From Akebia trifoliata (Eukaryota > Streptophyta > Magnoliopsida > Ranunculales > Lardizabalaceae), in the NCBI GenBank assembly GCA_017979445.1, contig JADQWC010000532.1, positions 1 to 64,000 of the forward strand: a stretch of 64,000 nucleotides of DNA. Direction: 5' to 3'. Positions 11,820 to 22,529 of this stretch are shown piece by piece. Position numbers and translations under genes: made by a program. The first letter of the stretch is position 1. Every line of letters begins with the position of its first letter. The notes beneath the pieces were generated by a model. That model had not been told where the DNA came from. It worked only from the letters and a program-made list of their open reading frames with translations, and did no database searches.

Positions 11820-12860
11820 GGATCAGATGAGGCTCTCAAATTTCAAGGTAGGATGTGGGTACCGCAGGATTTTCTATTGAGGTCCGACATACTAGGTGAG
11901 GCACATCGTTCCCGATATTCGATTCACCCAGGAGGCACGAAGATGTATAGAAACCTACGAAGGAATTTCTGATTTCTGGGTATGAAGAAGGTAATTGCAG
12001 AATATGTAGGTAGATGCCTAACTTGCCAATAAGTCAAGGCAGAACATCGTAACCCAGCAGGCTTGCTCCAACCATTCCCCATCGCTGAATGGAAATGGGA
12101 ACACGTGAACATGGACTTTATAATAGGGTTACCGAGAGCTAGTGACGAGTCAGATGCCATATAGGTGATTGTGGATCGACTGATGAAATCAGCGCATTTC
12201 ATCCCAATCCGAGTCTCATTCAGCGTCGATAGACTGAACTAGATATACATAGCTGAGATAGTACGACTACATGGAGTGCCAGTTTCTATTGTGTTAGACA
12301 GGGATCCTAGATTTACTTCCCGATTCTGGGAGAGTCTGCACAAAGCAATGGGTACTCAGTTGAACTTCAGTACAACATTCCACCCACAGTCTGATGGACA
12401 GTCTGAGCGAGTAATTCAAATGGAAGACATATTGCGGGCATGTGTTTTGGATTTTGGAGGGAGTTGGAAACGTCACTTACCATTGGTGGAATTCTTCTAT
12501 AATAACAGCTTCCAAGCTAGTATCGGCATGGCACCATTCAAGGCTTTATACGGCAGGCCGTGTCGATCACCGATATGTTGGGCAAAAATAGGAGATGCCA
12601 CAGTATTGGGGCCCGAGATTGTTGAGAAAACTACTGAGACAGTACGCATTATTCGGGACAGACTAAAAACTGCTCAGATTAGACAGAAAAGCTATGCAGA
12701 CAAGCGGCGCAGACCTTTGAAATTTCAAGTTGGGGATCAAATATTCTTGAAGGTATCGCCTCGAAGAGGGATCTCTGGATTTGGCGTGAAGGGCAAATTA
12801 AAACCGCAATTTGTAGGATTATTTGAGATAGTTGAACGGATAGGTCCAGTGGCATACTGA
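11820..12860 (+). pseudogene. Integrase domain of pol, broken
   Basis: An HHCC zinc-binding N-terminus (HRSRYSIHPGGTKMY, then GRCLTCQ) is followed by the catalytic core: an Asp in EHVNMDFIIGLP near 12114, VSIVLDRDPRFTSRFW with the second Asp, and FHPQSDGQSERV with the Glu. 12276-12860 is the longest open piece, ending in the KFQVGDQIFLKVSP and KLKPQFVGLFEIVERIG C-terminal segments. Stops at several former Gln/Trp codons interrupt the first half. It would insert the cDNA and create 5 bp duplications. Confidence 0.87.
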
Positions 12861-13143
12861 TTGATTCTACCCCGACAGCTTGAGCAAGTTCACAATGTGT
12901 TCCACATGTCCATGTTGAAGAAGTACTTACCAGACCCTTCACACGTGGTCGACTTGTAGAATTTAGAGGTAAATGAAGACATATCCTACGAGGAAGGTGC
13001 AATACAAATACTAGACAGGAGAATAAAGTAACTCAGATCAAAATCTATCCTTCTAGTCAAGGTATTGTGGAGGTACCATAACGAAAAAGAAGCCACGTGA
13101 GAAAAGAGGTTGAGATGCAGGCTAAGTATCCAGAACTATTCTG
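12861..13143 (+). pseudogene. Integrase C-terminus with chromodomain-like tail
   Basis: After a stop near 12858 the frame continues with VFHMSMLKKYLPDPSHVV and, past further stops, LLVKVLWRYHNEKEAT, a short chromodomain-like segment of the kind found at the end of Tekay/Del integrases. This supports the chromovirus assignment. Clade placement is inferred from these words and LTR length, not from a tree. Confidence 0.65.
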
Positions 13144-13185
13144 AGAATAAGGTATGATTTCAATTTTGAGGACGAAATTTTTATT

Positions 13186-13196
13186 AGGGGGGAGAA
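13186..13196 (+). other. Polypurine tract
   Basis: AGGGGGGAGAA lies immediately upstream of the 3' LTR start at 13197, the position where plus-strand DNA synthesis is primed. Confidence 0.88.
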
Positions 13197-16100
13197 TGTA
13201 ACACCCCGAGTTTTTAATTTATATTTTGAGGAAATCTAATTGTGAATTTCTATAAAATTCTAAAAGAAGGACTTAGGGTAGAATACTCGAATTTTAGTCC
13301 GTTCATTTTTAACGAATTTTGACTTAGTTATTAGGTTTAAAATGATCGAATATATACTTTAGCCTGTAAGAACATTCAAATTCGAGTTCGGATGAGAAAG
13401 CTATAAAATCCTCGAATTTCGTGTTAAGTGGGATCCAAAATAGTGAATTTTTTATAGAGGAAGAATCAGAAAAATTTAACCACACCATGAGGTCCGCAAT
13501 GAAAAATTATTCGAAATGGAATACTCATATGTCATTTTTCGAGTTCGAATGGTCAAGATTTTTGTCGAAAATAGAAACGAAGGAAAAATACAAAAATGCC
13601 CTTAGCTTTTATTATAAAAAGAACCAACTCAATCTTTTATTCACTTTCTCCTCTCCAACTCACAAAGAATCAGCCCATTCTCCACCCTAGGGTTTCAACC
13701 CTTCCCATCAAGATCTATCGCAAGTGAGCCCGAGTTGATCATCGGTGAAGGAGAGAAAGTTGTCGGCATCGACGAACTCCACGCCTTCAACCCGTTTAAC
13801 CTTCATTTTCCTTTCTTTATCTTGTTCTCTCATAAAAATCAACAAGTAGGTTCATCTATATCCACTTAGAGTCTCATCAAAACCAAGGGAGAGTTGTCCA
13901 TCGTCATTGAAAAGGGGAAGAATACCTTCAAAGAAGGTTTTGAAATCACTCGACCATTGACACCCGAGTTCAACCACTTTCGAAACTTCGAGCCGTCGAA
14001 CATTGACCATTTGTGTTGGTTCATCGTCATTGGCAACCACAAACCAAGTAGGGGACTCTCAACTCTTATTAATAACAGTAGATTTCAAAAAATTACATTT
14101 AGGGATGTTTCGAAACTTGTGTATGTTTTAAATTTATAGAATGTCGCTTAAATTACTTCAAATTCATGCTAGAAATCGTTATGTTTGATGTGTTTTATCG
14201 TAGTTTGAATACTTAATTCGTGGGTGGGTTATTAAAATCGAAAATGAATAAAAAAAACTCGAAGAAACGATGAAAGAAATGAAAAAAAATGGAAGCTTTC
14301 AGCGTTCTGTCGGTGCTACCGTGCACTATTCATGGTGCCACCATGAAAATCAAAAAGTTCCTGAAATTTTTTTTGATATTTTTTTGGATTTCTCATACTT
14401 TTAACATGCTAAAATGACTACTTATGCCCCCTGTAACTCCTTTAAACGAAGTGGGAAAAAAATAAATAAAATTTCATCACGACGGCAATGTTTCAAGTAT
14501 TCGCGTGATATCTTTCGCATTACTTTGAATTAGGTTAAAAAATTACATGGACCTTCTTATGTTGTCAAGGACCTTCATTTACAAAAACCCATTTTTAATT
14601 TCGACAACTTTGCAAAATCGAGTTTTCGACACTTAGCCAAATTTTCATCAATTTTTTTAGTTTTGGCAGTTTGCCTTCGCAAACCTATTGGGACCCTATT
14701 TTAAGAAATTGGATAGTTTTGCGATCGAATGATTAAAGTGTATTTGCAAGCTTGAAAAAATAATATTTGATTTGAAAAGTCGAGAAGTAAAAAAATATGG
14801 TAGAATGGAAAAAAGATGAATCGGTAGAATGTTAAAATCACATCGAGGGGTGATGTCTGCATTTTACGTTGTATGTTGTGTGTAGGTTGGTGAAGGGATA
14901 TCCAGGGATAAATGAAAGGATTGCATGTTTATTTAAATTTATGTTGGCGCAGAGACTCCGAGTACTGTTGTTTATTTTAGGCCGGGTGGCCATAGTTGCA
15001 TGGTAGGAAACTGGATATCCACTCCCAACCTGTTTTGTTAATTTCTCTTTTGTTCTTAAATAAAAATGATATATATACGTAGCTATCTTGTGAGATGTTA
15101 AAGAGTCTGTGAATGCCTGAAGAGATAGTGCATCATGTCATTCGGAGTGGTGTACTATTTTGGGATGTACGGTAGGGACCACCAAGCTCATACGTGGTAT
15201 GGGACGTGTATGAGAGTGGAGTCACAACTGGAATCCGGGTCCATTCCCTTCTATCTTTACCAGGGAACGTGTATTGTAAAGGTGGTTGTATCCGAATAGA
15301 GTGTTTATTTTGGGAATCACATACACGCCTGATAGGCATAAACGAAGATGATTAGTCAGTGATCGCTAGCAATCTAGTAATAGTCAAATGTTTTGACACA
15401 TCGAAAAGAGACCCATTGCTTACGATCACGTCAAACGGCCCACCTAAATCGGATAAATGGTCACCAGTGTAGTAAGAGCAGCGACCGATCATAAAATCAG
15501 GAACTAAAAGCCAGATTTATGTTGTAACATCATGTCCCGACTGGGAGTGATCCAGTCGTGAATCCCAACTCTCTAATTCCACTACTCCACCATTTTGTAT
15601 TATGTATCTGTTGTTATATTTTGAATTATAAACTGCAAAGCATGCTTGTCATTTTAATGTTGTCAATTATTTGTATAAAAATGAAAATGTATAGTGAATA
15701 CTGATGATTTATGCCATGTGAACCTTTAAAACTGTTTTGTTGCTGCTCATCCCTGGCTATACGTACCAGTTAACCGTTGTTTTAATAGTAAAACTTGCAT
15801 GTATTGAAATGTTTCAGTATGCTTATTCGTACATATTAGGTAATGTTATTAGTAGGAGCTGTTTTGACCTACTGGGTAATTATTATTACTCACCCTTTAC
15901 TTATTTTTTTATAGCTTCAGAGCCTGTAGCCAAAGAGGCAGTCGTAGAGCCATCTAGTGAGGATTATCTAGTGGGTCATACCGACGATCAGAGTCCGTTA
16001 CCCGGTGAGCATCATGACTACTTCTACTAGGAGTCTGTTCGTTCTAGGTGAGGTATATGTCTTTTTGGGGCCGAGTGCTAGGTCTTTGTTAGAGTGAGGA

Positions 16101-16346
16101 AATTTTTGTAACCCTGTATAATTTCACTTTTTGTGCAACTCTGATGGAATTCCGTGATGTTTGCTGTTTATTGCCTTATTCATCTTGTATATTTTGTTAC
16201 CTTGTCATATACAAGATTTATTGATTATTGGCTTATCAGTTTTCTTTGCCTTTGAGTTCCGTGAAACGCTAACATAAGAAGAGGAAACTGTCTAAACCTC
16301 AAGGTTTGACCTTGGGATTTGTGTTAGCGTTTGGCGGGGCGTCACA
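13197..16346 (+). repeat. 3' LTR of the Tekay-type element (3150 bp)
   Basis: Same ends as the 5' LTR (TGTAACACCCCGAG / GCGTCACA). It retains the two short segments missing from the 5' LTR, at about 15125-15150 and 15490-15545. Frequent C/T and G/A differences from the 5' LTR show both copies have aged. Confidence 0.92.
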
Positions 16347-16351
16347 CAAAC
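16347..16351. repeat. Target-site duplication CAAAC, right copy
   Basis: Matches 5332-5336 exactly; after it the interrupted copia integrase resumes. Confidence 0.9.
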
Positions 16352-17725
16352 ATAGGTATGTGGTAGAATTGGGTCTTACCATGATGTATAATGCTAGCTG
16401 GAGTCCCAAAATAGTATTGCTTAGAGACATTCTCTATAGTAATTTTTCTCATAAATCGACTTCCATCATTGACTTAGAATATGACTTGCTCCTACTCTAT
16501 CTTCTTTCAGAAAAGACCAAACTATGCTATACTTAGAGTATTTGGTTTCTATTACTTCTCATATTTATGCCATTATGCAACAACTAAATTTAAGCCTCAA
16601 TTTTTGTCATGTATTTTTCTTGGATATAGTCATAAGCACAAGCGATATCGTTGTCTTTATCGCACTACTTTGCAATGAAAATAGCTTTCCTTTTGTTCAA
16701 CTCATTTCTAATGTTGAAAAAGAAAGTGACAATTTTTCTAACTTCAATGAGTGGGTTCATCATTCTAACTCGCTTGTCTTTACCACCATTTGTCCAACTC
16801 CTTCATCTAATGGACCACTTCACTCATTAATAACATCATGCATACTCTTAGTCTAACATTCTCTATGAAATATCTTGGTTTGTTACATTTTTTTTTGCGC
16901 ATCAAGGTTCATCATTCAACATATAGACTTTTCTTATCTCAATATAAATATGCATAAGATCTTTTTCATCAAGCAAATATGGACTCACGTAAGAGCATCT
17001 CTACTCCTATAGCTATTAAGGTACATCCTATGCATAGTTCTAAATCCTTATTTTTTTTATCAAACTCTTTATTGAAGCATCACGAGTGCTTTGCAATATT
17101 TTACTATGTTTTGGTTTGACCTCTCATATTCAATCAATATGGTGTGCCAATACACGAGCCAACTAACTATTAATAATTTTCAATTGGTCAAATGCATCTT
17201 GTGTAATGTTCGAGGAACACTGGATTGTGGATTTTACATTATCTCCAAAAACACACTTGATCTAAATATATGTGTTCACTGATACAGATTGGACTGGATG
17301 CCTCATCTCTCAATGTTCAACTATGGGCTATTGCATTTTTCTAGGTTGAAATTTTCTCTCTTGGAGTACAAAGAATTAACCGATAGTTGTTTGCTCCAAC
17401 GCCAAAATAGAGTATCAAGCCATGGCTTCTGCAATGGCCAAAGGTACTTGGTAGTCTTCATTCTCATTTGGAGTTGTTCTTTCTTGGCCATCTATGCTTT
17501 TTTGTGATAACATCGGTGCCCTCTAAAGATTATCAATCCAATGTTTCATGCTCGCATAAAGCATATAAAGATTGACTATCATTTTGTTAGAGAAAGGGTG
17601 GCTCTTGGATCTTTAGTTACACGTTTCGTCTCATCACGTCTTCAACTAGATGACATTCTTACCAAGTCGTTGCCTAAGGTATATATTAAATTAAGAGATA
17701 AACCTAGGTTGTGGTCTAGACCTGG
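16352..17725 (+). pseudogene. Ty1/copia integrase end, RT and RNase H remnants, right of the nested insertion
   Basis: In order: KHRYVVELGLTMM (integrase, continuing from 5336), LRVFGFYY and FKPQFLSCIFLGYSHKHKRY (integrase C-terminal region), a jump to the late RT words LHFFLRIKVHHSTYRLFLSQ near 16880, then RNase H words: a QAMASAMAKGTW segment near 17410-17450, and DNIGAL then [23 protein letters not shown] with [12 protein letters not shown] at 17500-17690. This is the Ty1/copia order (integrase before RT). Most of the RT is missing and frames shift repeatedly. No 3' LTR was confidently located after 17725. Confidence 0.82.
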
Positions 17726-17769
17726 CCTATTCCAATTTGAGGGTGAATATAGAAAAACATGAATCAAAT

Positions 17770-20220
17770 GATTTAGATCAATGCGAATTGGGTTACAAAC
17801 CCACTAAACATTCTACCTTATCCCCTTTATGTGAAAATGAAGTCAAGGAGCATATTTTGACTGAGGAGTCCGAATCGTATGGACCCAAGGTGGATGATTG
17901 AAACTATAACACCAAGAAATTTATTACATATATAGAGGAATTAAGTCAACTATATTGATTTGTTTTCCTATTCAGAAAATAAATAAATAAGTAAATTATT
18001 AAAAATAAATCATGATATTATCGATTTAAAATAATCATTTCTAAAATAATAATTTGCTAAATGAAATGTACCAATCAGAGAATCTTATCATGATTATGAT
18101 CAAAGAATTATAACATTTAGTCGAAGTAGATAAAACTCAAAATTTATAAGAAGTTCTTTTGGTCAACCGGGCGTTACCGTTGAATTCAAAAGCATCGAAA
18201 AACATAGTTTAGACTATCAGCATACTTAAATCTAAGTTTAATATGATAAGTTATGAAAATATTAATTTTATGTACAGTTCGAATTAGTCTAATGTAAGAC
18301 ATAACAGAAAAAAAGAAAAATATATGAAAAAAATAATATTATTTAATTATTTTTAGATTATTAAAATATTAAAATAAATTATTTTATTAAAATTAGATTT
18401 AATTATAATTATTTATATAAAAGGGATAGAGTGTAATTAATATAAATATAAATATTATTATATTATATATATATATTATTATATTATATTATATTATTAT
18501 ATTATATTATATTATATATTATTATATTATTATATAATATAATATTATAATATATTAGAAATTAAAATGCGTTAGAAGATTTGAGATATAGCTATATTTC
18601 ATTTATATATTATAATATAAATATTATATTATTATGAAGCAAAAAATATGTTGATGTTCATTATACCTGTGAGATTAAAATCGAAATAGAGACGAGTAAG
18701 TTCGAAAGTAGGTTTGCGCACTTTGCATTCAATTGAGATTTAAATGTGTTTAGGATGGGAATTAAGATCCGATACTGAAGAAAAAAATATTCATGACTTC
18801 GAGAGTTACTTAATCACTGGATTATTTGGTCGAATCGTTGAGGAAATTAACTAGAAAAATCATTTTAATGTCGTAGGGACACGTAAAACCTAGTTGCGAA
18901 GGTAAGAAACTTATAATTTCAAATTCGTAGTATAGTTTTCAATGAAATCTGTTTTATTTTAATTTTGATAGTTAGTTTCAAATTTATTATGATTTAAATT
19001 CAAAATCCATGCATTGAATTGTAGAATAATTCATTTTATATGTTTTTTCTAATATTTAAATATCGTGAAATAAAAATAAATGAATTTGAGTAAATGTAAT
19101 CAAAAAATCAATTTTTTTAACAAATTGATTTCCATGGTAATTTTCATAGAGTGTTCGTTTTAAAACTAAAATGGATGAATACTTCCAAATTTAGATTCTT
19201 CTCTAATTAAATTGAGTTTTACCAAAACAATGACACGTGTCCATCTCAAGATTCCCATTGATTAGTGTGACATGAAAGGTCTAGATGGAAAAGAATTTAA
19301 TTCCTCCACAAGAACCATGGGCATAGACAAATCATGAGTCCTTAGACCCACATATAAATTTGTCTAATGAACAAACCTCATTTTGTACAAAGTTCAACTA
19401 ATTTTTTTTTTTAATTTAATATATCTATTTCTTAGATTTTTCTCACTCCTTGAAACTATTTTACCAAAAATATCCTTCAATATATATGTTATTTTATAAC
19501 CGTTGGAGTAGTTTATATGTCAGCGAACTATATAGTGGCATTTGTCATATGCTCTTACCTTTTTCGATACACTTTAAGTTTCCTTTGTCTATGTAAGGGA
19601 GTTGATACTTAGCTTGAAAAATATAGAAACACAAAAACAATAAACAAAAATTGTTTCCATTGTCCATTTTCTCTCTTCATCATTTTTGTCAATATGATTT
19701 ATTTTATTTTCTAATTTTTTGGAGTACACAACATTGACGTGTTTGACTAGGTCTTCTTCTATAATGCTAGTGAAGAAAATCATTGAATACTGGTGGGTGC
19801 TTGTAAAGTTCCTTTTAACATCAACATCCATAATAGTTGAAAGCATTTATAACTTTCATGATAACAAGTCAAGCTTGCGCCTAGGTCCATCATTCCTAAC
19901 TGGTAAGTTCTCTCTGTATTGAATGATCACTAGTTTTTGGTTTGTTAGAATATTACAATTTTTAATCAAATTTTTTAGGTATATCTAATTGTAGAATTGT
20001 AGGCCTTTTTCTATTGGTTTTAAGGGAAAAAATAACTAAATTGTAAAGGATTCAAACAGATCTACCGTATAAGATCATAAATAAAGGTTCTAATTATAGA
20101 ACGACAAAGATCATTTGAAAATCTCATTTTTATCTAGGTTTGTCAATGGATCAGTTCCACACACAACCATAATCAAAATATAAATGAAACCTCAATTTCG
20201 ATTCTAAGTGTGAGATCTTT
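17770..20220. other. AT-rich intergenic stretch, no gene recognised
   Basis: Stops occur in all frames. 18432-18560 is an ATT/AT microsatellite. A few short open frames (for example near 19589-19922) lack any recognisable domain. The sequence after 17900 (a TATAACACC-like start) may be old LTR material of the copia element, but no matching second LTR is in the window. Confidence 0.4.
18432..18560. repeat. AT/ATT microsatellite
   Basis: Irregular runs of TATTA and TATA units, nearly pure A/T over about 130 bp. Confidence 0.85.
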
Positions 20221-21420
20221 GAAACTAGAACTCACCTAACAAATCTCTAATATTTATCGGGTACCCATCAGGTAGGGGTGCCAATGGGTACCCATTTACT
20301 CGAAATCGAAAACCCCGGTTCCGGTTTCCCTTTTTATCAGAACTGATTAGAGACCGATCTAATATGGAACTGAATTGATAAGAATCAGAACCATTACGTT
20401 CTATCCGATTGGTATCCACGGGCACCCGGAACCAATTTATTTTTAAATTAGACATGATTTTAAGTTTTCCTATATTTTAAATTTAGCAAATATTATATTA
20501 AATTCTCCAAACTAAATATTGGAGCTTAAAATGGGTTTTCTCTTCTTAAAGTTTATTACCTGTAAAGTAGATGGTTTTTAAATATATATTTTTTTAAAGT
20601 CATTAAATCATACTTTTAGTGCTACTTTGTAGATAATATGTTATTTTTGAAAAAAAATATCATTCGATTCTTAAAGAATAGGAATCGATGGGTACCTGTG
20701 ATTCTTGGCCATTCTAGTTCCACTTATTTTGAGAATTGAAATCAGAACCCGCAAGAACCAGAATTGGAAAATATAGGGGTTATGATTCTAATTTTCTTAG
20801 GAACCGAACCGGAACCGGAACCAACCCATTAACACTCCAACTGTCACGTACCCATTAAGATAAACTTCTCTTTTTAATGAAGAAAAAACAATAAGAATCC
20901 AATAAATTAAAAAATTATTTATAAATACAATAATTTAACTTATAATTCCTTAATTGAGAATTAAAATCAATAATGAAATCTTCAAGAAAATTAAGCCTTT
21001 GAGAATAAAATCTAAGATAATCATGGCATGAAGCATTAATTTGTTATTAAAATTGCATAAGAATTTGATAAAATAATGAACGTTCACATAGATTAAATTC
21101 ATTAAAAAATTAAGCACTTCACATTGTCTTGATATTTTAAATTGCATTTGTTTGAAGATATCTTTCATTTAGTTTTTAATTAGACTACTAATTTTATTAG
21201 AAATGTTATGAATAAAATAAATTTACTAGTCAGGTACCCATTGGATAATTGCAGTTACCCGAAGGAGACCCAATTCCTATCAAATCCTTAATTTAACTAC
21301 CTAGAATCAAATCCTAAAATTAACATGCTCATGATGCCAAAAGCAACTAATCAATATTGGGTATATCGAGTAATTGGGTATCCATTGACATCCTTACTTT
21401 ATTTCACTAGTCTTTAAGGA
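20221..21420. other. Region with recurrent GGTACCC/CCGGAACC words, probable relic repeat
   Basis: Words such as GGGTACCCAT, GGTACCCATT and CCGAACCGGAACCGGAACC recur near 20258, 20285, 20690, 20810 and 21235, in an otherwise AT-rich sequence. This looks like an interspersed repeat disrupted by insertions. No coding capacity or clear termini were seen. Confidence 0.35.
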
Positions 21421-21721
21421 ATATCTAAGTTAGACACCAAAGATTAACATGAATAGGCAAAATCAAGTCTTCTGACAGAATATGGATTGATATTTCTGGA
21501 TTTATTATACATTGAAAGGAAATACATGCATTGTGTTGTATTTCCTAAAAAGTAATGAGTTTATATAATTTTCAAAATTTTGAAAATTTATTATTAGACT
21601 TTCCTCCTAAGTTCACAAAAAAATTTGTTTATGTCACCAAGGGAGATTCCATTTGAAGGACTTAAATCTTCTGTTTTTTTCTTAATCATTCCATTTATTC
21701 AAAGATCCAAATCCATGGGAG

Positions 21722-22526
21722 ATGGTAAACACTTATATGCTTGCAAATTGCAAAATTTTGAGTTTGGAAGAATGGAACATGGAAAAAAGCTATGAAGATG
21801 GCCCACCTAATCAAGCTTCATCAAAGTATGATTGTACAAGACTATCGAAAATCATGAAAGAAGATTTTAGAAACAAAATTGAACAATTAGTTGAAGAAAG
21901 GTTCATGTTAGAAGTAGAAAATAGATATTTACAAGAAGTGAATGATAAATTGGCTTCAAAACACTCAAATGCACAAAAATCAATTCATGAACTAGAGGTT
22001 AAAGCAAAATAAATAAATAAATAAATAAAATAAAAAATAAAAAATTGAAGACAAAAATTTAAAGTTGCAACTTCTGCAAAATGAAATGCGAGACTGAATT
22101 TCAGGATTGGAAAGAAAATTGAAAGAAAGTGAAGATATAATATCTAGTCTTCTAAAGCAACTTCAGTACAGGAAAATTGTTGCAATGACTTTGCAGTTGG
22201 AATTGGATTCTATCTACACCAAGAAAAATCAATTAAAATTTTAAATTGCGAAGAGAAAAGAAGAAGCTTTGGAATATCAAAAGAAAATGGAAAGCCTGAA
22301 CTACAAGTTAGCAAACAATCAACGTATTCTGATGCGATCAAAAAATGGAATAATTGAAAAATTGGAGAACACACCAGAAGAGAAACTAAGAGTGGCCAAC
22401 TCTTTCACAAATCTTATTTCTAAATTCTCCACAGACTTTTTAATAACAAAAACTAATGCAGTTGAAGGAATGTGTCCTTACAACGAGTATCCTTGCTCGT
22501 TTTGTGATGAAAAATATTTTACTTAG
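21722..22526 (+). pseudogene. Intronless coiled-coil protein reading frame, broken
   Basis: Two open pieces, 21722-22012 (96 codons) and 22269-22526 (85 codons), belong to one Lys/Glu/Leu-rich alpha-helical frame. Heptad-like segments include EQLVEERFMLEVENRYLQEV, SIHELEVK, ISGLERKLKESEDIISSLLK and EALEYQKKMESLNYKL. An (AAAT)n microsatellite at about 22005-22035 and two stops (near 22095 and 22242) separate them, yet the coiled-coil pattern continues between, so this is one decayed gene. The second piece ends with a Cys-containing CPYNEYPCSFCDEKYF tail. The absence of introns suggests a retrocopy or a transposon passenger. The protein family was not recognised. Confidence 0.5.
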
Positions 22527-22529
22527 GTT

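Larger units (their letters stand above)
5337..16346 (+). mobile_element. Ty3/gypsy (Tekay/chromovirus-type) LTR retrotransposon, nested in copia
   Basis: A structurally complete but coding-dead element of 11,010 bp. It has two LTRs of about 3.1 kb (TG..CA ends), a primer site matching initiator tRNA-Met, domains in the order gag, protease, RT, RNase H, integrase, then a chromodomain-like tail, and a polypurine tract before the 3' LTR. This is the Ty3/gypsy order. The long LTRs and the LVKVLW-type C-terminal motif suggest the Tekay clade of chromoviruses. Many stops and at least one frameshift break gag and pol, and the LTRs are visibly diverged, so the copy is not recent. It sits inside a copia integrase gene. 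Confidence 0.92.

Noticed and set aside
15737..16030. 97-codon open frame with a plausible hydrophobic start
   Set aside because: Part of the 3' LTR of the Tekay element; the 5' LTR version of the same stretch is interrupted.
18432..18560. Possible replication origin or matrix-attachment region at the AT microsatellite
   Set aside because: AT-richness alone is no evidence in such an AT-rich genome.
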